Of a stretch of 14,987 bases of DNA, positions 1 through 6,676 are shown piece after piece. A model generated the notes under the pieces. The model was not told the DNA's origin and did not search any database. It worked only from the letters and a program-made list of their open reading frames with translations. Origin of the DNA: Lachnospiraceae bacterium UBA1258. GTDB lineage: Bacteria; Bacillota; Clostridia; Lachnospirales; Lachnospiraceae. The stretch spans positions 12,864 to 27,850 of the forward strand of contig DBVS01000022.1 in NCBI GenBank assembly GCA_002308235.1, read 5' to 3'. How positions within the stretch are numbered: position 1 is the stretch's first letter; every line of letters starts with the position of its first letter. The translations under genes were made by a program, and so were the position numbers.

Positions 1-1482
1 ATCAATGACCCGGGATACCGTTCCATCTCCGTGGAGGAAGTGTCGGGAACGGTTATCGCCAAGAGCGAGGCCCGCGACGGTCAGATCATAGTCGGTGAAC
101 ATCTTTACAGCGGCGATTATGTGTCTGTAGCCACGCAGTCTGCGCTGACCATGTGTACCGACAACACCAAATACCTGTATGCGGATGAAAATACCGCCTT
201 CAGTCTGGAAGCGGATAAGAAGGCCAGGCGCGGAAACGTGAAGATAAAGATGGATTCAGGATCCACTCTTCACGAAATTAAGGTCAAACTCGGTAAGAAC
301 GAAACTTACGAAGTTGATACTCCCAACTCCACCATGTCAGTTCGCGGAACTACCTTCCGTGTGACGGTTCACAAGGCGGTAGACGGATATTATTATACGC
401 TTGTGGAAGTAGAAGAAGGCGAAGTTACCGCAAGCCTTAAGACCGAAGATGGGGAATACACCGGTGAAGAAGAATCCTTCGGCCCCGGAGAAAGTGCCCT
501 TATAAGGGGAAATTTCGATATATCCGAGTTTGTCCCCGGCACTTCGGGAGACACCTGGATACTTGATTATTCAAAACTCCCGAAAGAGAACGTTGACAGA
601 CTCATTGCACTTTTAAAAACTTCCGAGCACGATCATGTGGCCGGAGACTGGACGGTTACCGTTGAACCCGGATGTGAGTCGACGGGCACAAGGGTTAAAC
701 AGTGCCTTATCTGCGACAAGATAATGGAAACGGAAGTCCTTGAGGCTCTGGGACATAAGCCCAGCGATTGGGAAGTGGGAAAGGAACCCGGATGTGAAAC
801 CAAGGGCGAAAGAGTTATTAAATGTACCGTATGCGATTCGGTACTTGAAACCGAAGAAATAGCTGCAACCGGCCATGCAGAAGCGGAATGGGTGGTGGTA
901 GAAGAACCCGGATGTGAGACGCAGGGGAAGCGTGCCAAGGTTTGTCCCATTTGCGGCAAGGAATTTAAGTCAGAAAAGATCAAAGCAACGGGACATAAGT
1001 ACGGTGATTGGGTTGTGACAAAAGATCCCGATTGTACGCACACAGGCGAGAGAAAACAGGTCTGTTCGGTATGCGGCAAAGAAAATGTTCAGTCTGTAGC
1101 GGCAAACGGACACGACTGGGAAGAGACATCCAGAGAAACTCCTTCATGTAGGGCCAGCGACCCTGAAGCATATTCCCATCAGAGATGTAAGACGTGCGGC
1201 GCAACCCAGGATGTACACTTAGCCAGACCTGCACATACGTTGGAATTAACAGCCTATATGCAACAGTATTATTATGGGGAGCCTGACTGTGAACATCAGG
1301 GCTTCAAAAGATTGGAGTGTACTGTGTGCGGATATATGACGGAGTATGAATATACGCCGCCATTGGGACATCAATGGGGTACACCGTATGAGCTGGATTC
1401 AGGCTCAAATGTTTGGTATCATGACTGCCAGCGAGCTGGCTGTTCCAGTATACGAGTTCCTTGTGATGCGAACGGAAATTAA
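1..1482 (+). CDS. FecR-domain surface protein with Cys/His repeats, 5'-truncated by the window edge
   Basis: The reading frame is open from base 1. Translated from there it begins INDPGYRSI, which aligns with residues 34-42 of the full-length paralogue at 5020-6612. The true start, about 33 codons including the membrane anchor, therefore lies outside the window, and the GTG at 31 is unlikely to be the start. The first ~200 residues form a FecR-type domain with the hallmark NSTMSVRGT. From base 628 there are six Cys/His repeats of about 40 residues, each with a PxC-like cysteine, a CxxC pair and a closing GH (AH in one repeat), followed by a divergent tail. In Gram-negatives FecR domains sense and signal across the membrane with ECF sigma factors and TonB receptors. 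No such partner is present here, so the function is unknown. By analogy with the paralogue it should be membrane-anchored with the repeats outside the cell. A terminator follows the stop codon. Confidence 0.85.
   Translation: MNDPGYRSISVEEVSGTVIAKSEARDGQIIVGEHLYSGDYVSVATQSALTMCTDNTKYLYADENTAFSLEADKKARRGNVKIKMDSGSTLHEIKVKLGKNETYEVDTPNSTMSVRGTTFRVTVHKAVDGYYYTLVEVEEGEVTASLKTEDGEYTGEEESFGPGESALIRGNFDISEFVPGTSGDTWILDYSKLPKENVDRLIALLKTSEHDHVAGDWTVTVEPGCESTGTRVKQCLICDKIMETEVLEALGHKPSDWEVGKEPGCETKGERVIKCTVCDSVLETEEIAATGHAEAEWVVVEEPGCETQGKRAKVCPICGKEFKSEKIKATGHKYGDWVVTKDPDCTHTGERKQVCSVCGKENVQSVAANGHDWEETSRETPSCRASDPEAYSHQRCKTCGATQDVHLARPAHTLELTAYMQQYYYGEPDCEHQGFKRLECTVCGYMTEYEYTPPLGHQWGTPYELDSGSNVWYHDCQRAGCSSIRVPCDANGN
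628..1371 (+). repeat. Coding tandem repeats (~120 bp, Cys3His unit), six copies
   Basis: Closing histidine codons fall at 754, 874, 994, 1111, 1234 and 1369, giving periods of 117-135 bases (39-45 residues). The first units are similar at DNA level: GAACCCGGATGTGA occurs exactly at 664, 784 and 904, spaced 120 bases apart. Each unit reads roughly W-x-V, P-x-C, G-x-R, C-x-x-C, acidic stretch, GH. The later copies are more diverged. The pattern could bind zinc through three cysteines and a histidine, or form disulfides; the sequence does not decide. Confidence 0.85.
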
Positions 1483-1502
1483 TACGGTATAAATATAAAA
1501 TC

Positions 1503-1537
1503 AAAAGGACCTGAGAAAACGCGCTCGGGTCCTTTTT
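1503..1537. terminator. Bidirectional rho-independent terminator
   Basis: GGACCTGAG pairs with CTCGGGTCC (one G-U pair) around a loop of AAAACGCG. The stem is flanked by an A run on the left and a T5 run on the right. It lies between two convergent genes, 21 bases past the plus-strand stop and 30 bases past the minus-strand stop, so it can terminate both. Confidence 0.88.
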
Positions 1538-1566
1538 GTATTATACAAAAGATATGAGAATAGGAA

Positions 1567-3144
1567 TTATTTATAGTATAGAACACATTCGGGAAACTCG
1601 ACCGCTGTAAAACCGAGAAGAATTAGTTTGCCCTGAAAACTTTGGTAAATGCCCTTTCCAACTATGTAATTGCAGTCATCCTCGGGTTTCTCAACGGGTT
1701 TGATACTATTGTGGAGAATACCGTTAACTGTTGCTATTTCCGGACTCTTAAAATCGCATGCAAATGGCGAAACATTGCCGTCAAGAAGATAATACATGAC
1801 GGATTGGGATGTTCGGGTGGTTCGACTTGAAAGGTATTCATCATTCAGGACGTAATTGCATGCTTTGCCTACGGCATTGCCAAACATATTCGGACATGGA
1901 TAATCTTTGGAGTATTCGGTGAAATAGTATTTTGAAAACATTGCTGCCTGTACGCAGAAAGAAAGAATAAGTAACACAGCAGATGTATTGGCGGGGATTT
2001 TTTGCCGCAAGGTTTTGAATGAAGAGAACAGGGCAAAAACTGCGACTACTTCCAGCAAAACAAGAGATGAAAAGACAAAGTTCGCTCTGTACGTTTCCGA
2101 ATGAACGCACATAAAAATGCCGAATGTGATTACCGGCCAGACAATGATGGGAAAATAAGGAGAAAACTGCTTCTTTCCGATCTGCTTTACGAAGCGGACA
2201 AGCGAATATACAAAACCTATAGTACAAAGAGGAATTGCCGCATATGTCAGCGGCGGATAGCCTTTGACGCAGTCGAAGGCCCATTTGCCGCCGATGAAGA
2301 CATTTTTGAATATTTCAAGAAAGTAATGCAGCGAGGGACGGCTGAAGTATGTTATCCGATAAAGTTTCAGACGTGTTATGGTGAAACCGAACAATTTTGT
2401 CTGAGGAAGGTTGAAATAATTTACGATGTGAAAGTAGATTAGAGGTGTTGCAAAAGGAAGAATGCTGGCGCCGGCTATAAGCCACTTCCGTATCCTGAAT
2501 TGACGTATCACCATCATATAGATTGCGGCAATTAAAAGGAATATGGGTAGTATAAGGTGTGAAATTGCATAGGTATAGAGCATCAATCCACCTGAAATGC
2601 CTGCGAGGACGTAGTACTTCGTGGAAAGCGTTTTTGCTCCCATGGTGAAGAAGTAAAGAAAGACCGTTGCGGCACCCAGCATAAGATTGCAGTCATAGCC
2701 GAAACGACACATCATAATTAGATAAGGTGAAAAGACAAGCATAATCCCGGTTAGCTCGGGATATAAGGTTTCTTTACCGAACATTTCGCGAGCCAGTTTT
2801 ATGCCAAAAATCAGCGTCAGTGCAGAGAACAGCGTTTCAGGAAGACGGATGCACCATACATTGTAGGCTCCGCCATTTAGTTTCATGAGAAGTGCACCAA
2901 GGTATGCCAGCATTATACTTTGACCGTCGCCATAGTTTGTAAGGTACACAGGCCATGCGTTGCGGTACCTGTCCACCCCGAAATTTGCAAGACTCCAGGC
3001 GTCGTAGGCTGCGCCGGCTTCATCAATGTGCAAGCCCCCGGGAAGCACATCGAGCCTGAAAAGCCGCGTAAAAAGAAAGCCAGCAGCGATAAAAACCCAA
3101 AGCAGGATGCGGATTATTTTCTTTTTGTCAATTGCCGTTTTCAA
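1567..3144 (-). CDS. GT-C-type membrane glycosyltransferase (GT39/ArnT-like)
   Basis: This 525-residue polytopic membrane protein has about ten hydrophobic segments in its first ~400 residues and a C-terminal non-membrane domain of ~120 residues. After the first membrane segment (about residues 11-27) the first outer loop carries the acidic pair D41-E42 in LHIDEAG, then an aromatic/Tyr-rich stretch. This is the usual layout of GT-C transferases (GT39/ArnT/PMT group), which use lipid-phosphate sugars and attach glycosyl groups to proteins, lipid A or cell-wall polymers. Donor and acceptor cannot be read from sequence. The start is TTG at 3144, with an AGGAG site 11 bases upstream. An ATG at 3155 is out of frame and ends after four codons. 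It is transcribed alone, divergent from the small ORF/HTH genes and convergent with the first FecR gene. Confidence 0.8.
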   Translation of the reverse strand: MKTAIDKKKIIRILLWVFIAAGFLFTRLFRLDVLPGGLHIDEAGAAYDAWSLANFGVDRYRNAWPVYLTNYGDGQSIMLAYLGALLMKLNGGAYNVWCIRLPETLFSALTLIFGIKLAREMFGKETLYPELTGIMLVFSPYLIMMCRFGYDCNLMLGAATVFLYFFTMGAKTLSTKYYVLAGISGGLMLYTYAISHLILPIFLLIAAIYMMVIRQFRIRKWLIAGASILPFATPLIYFHIVNYFNLPQTKLFGFTITRLKLYRITYFSRPSLHYFLEIFKNVFIGGKWAFDCVKGYPPLTYAAIPLCTIGFVYSLVRFVKQIGKKQFSPYFPIIVWPVITFGIFMCVHSETYRANFVFSSLVLLEVVAVFALFSSFKTLRQKIPANTSAVLLILSFCVQAAMFSKYYFTEYSKDYPCPNMFGNAVGKACNYVLNDEYLSSRTTRTSQSVMYYLLDGNVSPFACDFKSPEIATVNGILHNSIKPVEKPEDDCNYIVGKGIYQSFQGKLILLGFTAVEFPECVLYYK

Positions 3145-3217
3145 AGGCTTGCCATCTCCTAAACTGTCGGTTATAATGTGTTTCCGAAGGATATTTCATA
3201 TCTAGTATACTCTTAGC

Positions 3218-3284
3218 AGAATCTTTTTAAAATATCACGTTTTCATTAAAGATTCTTTTTCATGCGGTCTTCACCGCGTTGTTT
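3218..3284 (+). other. Two adjacent hairpins in the intergenic region
   Basis: AGAATCTTT (3218-3226) pairs perfectly with AAAGATTCT (3248-3256), with an inner AAAA/TTTT pairing and a T run on the plus-strand side to 3260. Immediately after it, ATGCGGT (3262-3268) pairs with ACCGCGT (3273-3279), one G-U pair, around the tetraloop CTTC. No plus-strand gene lies directly upstream, so this is not an obvious gene terminator. It could be part of a small RNA, a leader or an operator region between the divergent glycosyltransferase and small-ORF genes. The rest of 3145-3394 is AT-rich, with nothing else I can support beyond the possible promoter at 3333-3360. Confidence 0.4.
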
Positions 3285-3332
3285 CACAAACCTGCAAATA
3301 TGTTTTATATCGACAAGGCGAAAGATCGAGGA

Positions 3333-3360
3333 TTGTTATATTTCTTATTGCAATTATTAC
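3333..3360 (+). promoter_or_regulatory. Possible sigma-A promoter of the small-ORF/HTH genes
   Basis: TTGTTA at 3333-3338 and TATTAC at 3355-3360 are separated by 16 bases in an AT-rich stretch. This would place transcription start near 3367, just upstream of the AAGGAGG at 3378-3384. A second pairing, TTGCAA (3349-3354) with TATTAT (3371-3376) spaced 16-17, would start transcription inside the ribosome site and is less plausible. This is a weak consensus match only. Confidence 0.3.
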
Positions 3361-3394
3361 CTATAAGTAATATTATTAAGGAGGATAAAAAGAA

Positions 3395-3571
3395 TTGGAA
3401 CTTGAGAAAATATACTCGGACGAAACGTCTGACATATACGCTGTCTCAGCGGTCAGAAAGGAATTCAGAAAGGCTGTCATCCTTCTTGTTGCATTTCTTG
3501 AAAAGAATGACGGCGATTATCAACGCGCCATAAAGACTGCCAAGATCAGGCTCACGTGGCTTAAATGTTAA
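3395..3571 (+). CDS. Small 58-residue protein, possible partner of the HTH regulator
   Basis: An excellent ribosome site (AAGGAGG, 3378-3384) sits 10 bases before a TTG at 3395, which opens a frame of 58 codons ending in TAA at 3571. No ATG start is available, so simple gene finders may miss it. The protein starts MELEKIYSDE and looks helical: an amphipathic stretch at residues 18-37 (with AVILLVAFLEK) is followed by a basic C-terminus (residues 44-57). I recognise no family. The HTH gene begins 19 bases downstream with its own ribosome site, so the two are probably co-transcribed. A small ORF directly upstream of an XRE regulator recalls HigB/HigA order, but this protein is much shorter than HigB/RelE toxins (about 90-110 residues) and shows none of their motifs. 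It could be a remnant, an unrelated small toxin or a co-regulator. Confidence 0.65.
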   Translation: MELEKIYSDETSDIYAVSAVRKEFRKAVILLVAFLEKNDGDYQRAIKTAKIRLTWLKC

Positions 3572-3590
3572 AGAAACGGAGGAAATAATC

Positions 3591-3935
3591 ATGGGAATTG
3601 ATGAAAAACTCGCGAATGCAAAGGAAGCCGATTGGCTCAAAGAAGGGTTCAGTGCCGCAGAGGTTAAGGCCATGACCACACTTGCAAAGCTGTCTGCATG
3701 TATCGAACTTCGCAGACGTGATATGGGAATGACGCAGAAAGAGTTTGCCGATTATCTCGGTGTGACTCAGGGCATGGTTTCCAGATGGGAAGGCAGAGAA
3801 TACAATTTTACTATAAAAACACTGGTTGAGATTTGCGAGAAGTGCGGTATGGAATTGTCAATCGACATTAAAAGTCCGGGTGACAGCCGACAGGATCTGA
3901 CTGTAACTGGATTTTCTGTCGCTTTAGGCGTATAA
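3591..3935 (+). CDS. XRE-family HTH transcriptional regulator (HigA-like)
   Basis: This 114-residue protein has a clear XRE/Cro-type helix-turn-helix at about residues 47-68 (MTQKEFADYLGV then TQGMVSRWEG), so it should bind DNA as a dimer. An N-terminal extension of ~35 residues containing KEADWLKEGFS precedes the HTH. About 20 residues after it, the CGMELSIDI segment resembles the tail of HigA-like antitoxins and solitary XRE repressors. The ATG at 3591 has GGAGGA 7 bases upstream. It follows a 58-residue small protein by 19 bases and precedes the Mbeg1-like gene by 8 bases. Autoregulation and control of the downstream genes are plausible by analogy, but the sequence does not show an operator unambiguously. 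The alternatives are an antitoxin of a type II toxin-antitoxin pair or a stand-alone regulator. Confidence 0.88.
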   Translation: MGIDEKLANAKEADWLKEGFSAAEVKAMTTLAKLSACIELRRRDMGMTQKEFADYLGVTQGMVSRWEGREYNFTIKTLVEICEKCGMELSIDIKSPGDSRQDLTVTGFSVALGV

Positions 3936-3943
3936 TACATTCC

Positions 3944-4999
3944 ATGGACAATATTCTTACCTACGTAAAGTACAAAGCAGACGTTTCCTTGAAAGCATCT
4001 CCCTTTAATGCGGCGGATGCCATGGTTTTTGCCATTCTCATCGGCATGGATTTTGACGATCGGTTTAGGGACGGCATGACCATGCGGGAACTCGCGGAAC
4101 TGTATTCAAACGTTCCCAATCCCGATTCCAAGGATGACCGCTACGATGAGAAGGAACACTTGCTTTTCATGGTCGGCAACAGTGTGCGTTACGGAGACGT
4201 AATTATGTCCGACTTCGTTAAGGATATTAACTATGACGAAGAAAAAACCTTTTATGCCGCCACCTTTTCTTTCGGCAAATCCTTTAAGCTCATTACCTTC
4301 CGCGGGACCGACGGATCCCTGATTTCCTGGAAGGAAAATTTCGATACACTGTTTAAGTATCCCACTCCCGGCCAGCTTGAGGCAAAGGAATATCTTGAAA
4401 AGATTGTTAAATCCGTGAAGAACCCCTTTGTGAAGTTCGCGGTGACGGGCCATTCCAAGGGCGGAAATCTTGCCTGCTACTCATCTGTATTTGCGGATGT
4501 GAAGGTTCAGAAACGCCTTAAAGAGATCATTCTTTTGGATGCTCCGGGATTTATCGAGGATTTGAACGAAGAACCGGGATTTCTTCGCATAAAGGATCGA
4601 ATGCACCCGTATGTTCCCGAAAGCTGTGTAATCGGAAAACTTATGACAGAAGTCGGTGACCTTCTTCCCGTAAAGTGCGAGGGAAAGGGCATTTTCCAGC
4701 ACGACATGTTCTGGTGGAGAACTGTGGGAACGGGCGTTGAAAGGGTGGAAGATACCAATGCTTTCAGCCGGAGACTCTCCGAGAAGATAAACAGATGGAT
4801 CGATTCACAGCCTCTTGAAGAGCGCAAAGAAACGGTGGACGAGCTCTTCGATGTATTCAAAAAGAACGGGATCCTGCATTTTGCGGACCTTGAACATATG
4901 GAAATCAAAAAGCTTCTCGGCATTATTATGAGCGCCACGAGGCTTTCTTCGGAAAACAGACGACTTTTGGGGATAATATTTAAGGAGTTATGGAGTTAA
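3944..4999 (+). CDS. Mbeg1-like (DUF2974) alpha/beta-hydrolase-fold protein
   Basis: This 351-residue protein has the N-terminal layout of Mbeg1-like proteins (DNILTYVKYK, then SPFNAADAMVF). The nucleophile elbow is G-H-S-K-G at residues 169-173 with serine 171. Candidate triad partners are Asp199 (LLDAPGF) and His253 (FQHDMFW). The fold is that of lipases and esterases, but the family's substrates are unknown. There is no signal peptide, so it is probably cytosolic or membrane-associated. The last ~100 residues are charged and helical. It starts only 8 bases after the HTH stop with no good Shine-Dalgarno, which suggests translational coupling; a TATAAT at 3931-3936 lies just upstream. The FecR/Cys-repeat gene follows 20 bases downstream, so the two are likely co-expressed. 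I am confident of the family and make no claim about its reaction. Confidence 0.85.
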   Translation: MDNILTYVKYKADVSLKASPFNAADAMVFAILIGMDFDDRFRDGMTMRELAELYSNVPNPDSKDDRYDEKEHLLFMVGNSVRYGDVIMSDFVKDINYDEEKTFYAATFSFGKSFKLITFRGTDGSLISWKENFDTLFKYPTPGQLEAKEYLEKIVKSVKNPFVKFAVTGHSKGGNLACYSSVFADVKVQKRLKEIILLDAPGFIEDLNEEPGFLRIKDRMHPYVPESCVIGKLMTEVGDLLPVKCEGKGIFQHDMFWWRTVGTGVERVEDTNAFSRRLSEKINRWIDSQPLEERKETVDELFDVFKKNGILHFADLEHMEIKKLLGIIMSATRLSSENRRLLGIIFKELWS

Positions 5000-5019
5000 T
5001 CTGTCCTTCGGAGGAATGA

Positions 5020-6612
5020 ATGAAAACAGCTTTTTTATCAACACTTAAGGGAAAAATCATTGTTGCGGTGGCAGGCGTTGTGCTTATCGGAGCAGTCATC
5101 GGAGGCATATTTCTTCTGAGAAACGCTTCTTATCGCAGCATAATTGTAGACGCGGTCGAAGGAACCGTTACAGCCAAAGGCGAAAAGAAAGACGGCGCCC
5201 TCATAAAGGGTGAGCACCTGTATTCGGGCGATGCCGTCAGGGTTGAGTCGCTTTCCGGACTTACCATGTGTGCCGACAAATCCAAATACTTGTACGCCGA
5301 TGCCGAAACGGCCTTTAAAATCGAGGCTTCCGGCAAATCCAAGGGCAAGGAAATGAAGATCGTCATGTCCGAGGGTTCAACTCTCCATGAACTCAAAGAA
5401 AAACTCGGCAAAAATGATACTTATGAGGTCGATACCCCCAACTCCACCATGGCTGTAAGGGGCACCACCTTCAGAGTTACCTGCTATCGCGGTAATGACG
5501 GATATTTCTACACCCTTCTGGAAGTTACGGAAGGTAACGTCCTTGTCAGGTTAAAGACCGAAGACGGAACATACACGGGAGTTGAGAAAATGTTCGGCGC
5601 GGGCGAGAGCGCTCTTATCCGCGGAAACTCCAAACTCTCTGAATTCGTCCCGGGAAATTATAAAGAAGAAACCTGGATACTTGACTATCCTCATCTTCCG
5701 GAAGACAGTGTTGAAAGACTTGTAGTACTCATTACTGAGGGCTCGTTGGTTCCCGAAAGCTTCGAACATGAGCATGTAATCGGGAACTGGGAGATTGTGA
5801 CCGAAGCAGGCTGCGAAACTGCAGGCACTCAGGTAAAGAAGTGCAAGCTTTGTGGCAAGGTGATGGAATCCGAAGAGATAGCGGCAACCGGACACAAAAT
5901 AGGCGATTGGGTTGTTGAAACCGAGCCCACCTGCGAAACAGACGGAACGCAGGTAAAGAAGTGTGAATACTGCAATAAAGTGATGGAAACCGAGGCAATC
6001 AAGGCAACGGGCCATGTTAAATCGTCAGAGTGGACAGTGGTGCTTGAGGCCGGTTGCGAAACCGAGGGCCGAAGTGCAAGACTCTGCGAAATCTGTAAGA
6101 AAGAACTTGAAACCAGGACAATTAAGGCTACCGGCCACAAATACGGTAAGTGGGAAGTCTTAAAGGCGTCCACATGTACCGCCAAAGGCGAAAGAAAACA
6201 CGTTTGTGAGACCTGCGGCAAGGAAGTGACCGAGGAAACAAGGGCTCTCGGGCATGCTTTTAGCGGATGGACGGACACAGTTGTTGCAACCTGTACAACC
6301 GCGGGAGAGCATACACGTAAGTGTACAAGATGCGGGTTAACCGAAAAGGAAACCGTAGCAGCGCTCGGTCACGACTATTCCGAGGAAGTAACTGACGTCC
6401 AGCCCGGTTGTCTCACCGGCGGTTCGGGACATACTGTCTGTTCCAGATGCGGTGCTGACCAGCCTAACGGTGGATACGAGATAGCCAGACTCGGACATGA
6501 CTGGGGGCCTGAGCAGGGCGGAACACAGATGGATCCAAACACCTGGTATGAATGCCTGCGCTGTCACAAATGTGCTTATGAGCCCACACCGTATCAGACG
6601 AATTTATGGTAG
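5020..6612 (+). CDS. FecR-domain membrane-anchored protein with Cys/His repeats (full length)
   Basis: This 530-residue protein has a short positive N-terminus and one membrane segment at about residues 12-33. A FecR-type domain spans about 46-205, with the hallmark NSTMAVRGT at 141-149. From residue 250 come six Cys/His repeats closed by GH and a final partial CxxC unit. The N-terminal anchor places the FecR and repeat parts outside the cell. It is a clear paralogue of the truncated protein at 1-1482: the FecR halves are collinear and share long blocks such as KLGKN and DTPNSTM. FecR proteins usually work with ECF sigma factors and TonB receptors; neither is here and a Firmicute lacks an outer membrane, so the role is probably structural or sensory at the cell surface. 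GGAGG at 5010-5014 supports ATG 5020; the ATG at 5016 is out of frame. No terminator was seen before the channel gene 64 bases downstream. Confidence 0.87.
   Translation: MKTAFLSTLKGKIIVAVAGVVLIGAVIGGIFLLRNASYRSIIVDAVEGTVTAKGEKKDGALIKGEHLYSGDAVRVESLSGLTMCADKSKYLYADAETAFKIEASGKSKGKEMKIVMSEGSTLHELKEKLGKNDTYEVDTPNSTMAVRGTTFRVTCYRGNDGYFYTLLEVTEGNVLVRLKTEDGTYTGVEKMFGAGESALIRGNSKLSEFVPGNYKEETWILDYPHLPEDSVERLVVLITEGSLVPESFEHEHVIGNWEIVTEAGCETAGTQVKKCKLCGKVMESEEIAATGHKIGDWVVETEPTCETDGTQVKKCEYCNKVMETEAIKATGHVKSSEWTVVLEAGCETEGRSARLCEICKKELETRTIKATGHKYGKWEVLKASTCTAKGERKHVCETCGKEVTEETRALGHAFSGWTDTVVATCTTAGEHTRKCTRCGLTEKETVAALGHDYSEEVTDVQPGCLTGGSGHTVCSRCGADQPNGGYEIARLGHDWGPEQGGTQMDPNTWYECLRCHKCAYEPTPYQTNLW
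5767..6498 (+). repeat. Coding tandem repeats (~120 bp, Cys3His unit), six copies plus a partial
   Basis: Closing histidine codons lie at 5893, 6013, 6136, 6253, 6370 and 6496 (periods 117-126 bases). CAGGTAAAGAAGTG occurs exactly at 5830 and 5950, 120 bases apart. Each unit has one lone cysteine (EAGC, EPTC, ASTC and similar), one CxxC pair and a closing GH. The unit matches that of the paralogue at 628-1371, but copies have diverged independently. A final partial unit with CLRCHKC follows, to about 6580. Confidence 0.85.
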
Positions 6613-6676
6613 AATTGCCGGCTTTACGGAGTGTTTAAAGGGTAATTCGATTACGCGTGGCGAATAAAGGAACAAC

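Noticed and set aside
664..917. Regular 120-base spacing of GAACCCGGATGTGA, considered as a CRISPR-like or intergenic repeat
   Set aside because: The repeats are in frame inside a protein and encode a conserved Cys/His unit. Spacers are not unique non-coding DNA and the units diverge gradually.
633..1079. Long open frames on the minus strand across the Cys-repeat region (also 5829-6278)
   Set aside because: They lie antisense to clearly coding repeats with conserved Cys and His positions. Their length comes from the biased codon use of the repeats, and no ribosome site supports them.
3279..3533. 84-codon plus-strand frame overlapping the 58-residue small protein
   Set aside because: It has no ribosome site at its ATG, runs through the promoter and ribosome-site region of the small protein, and is in a different frame from the well-supported TTG start.
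1..6612. FecR domains as part of an iron-uptake sigma/anti-sigma system
   Set aside because: No ECF sigma factor, TonB-dependent receptor or siderophore gene is present, and the organism appears to be Gram-positive. Only the domain is shared.
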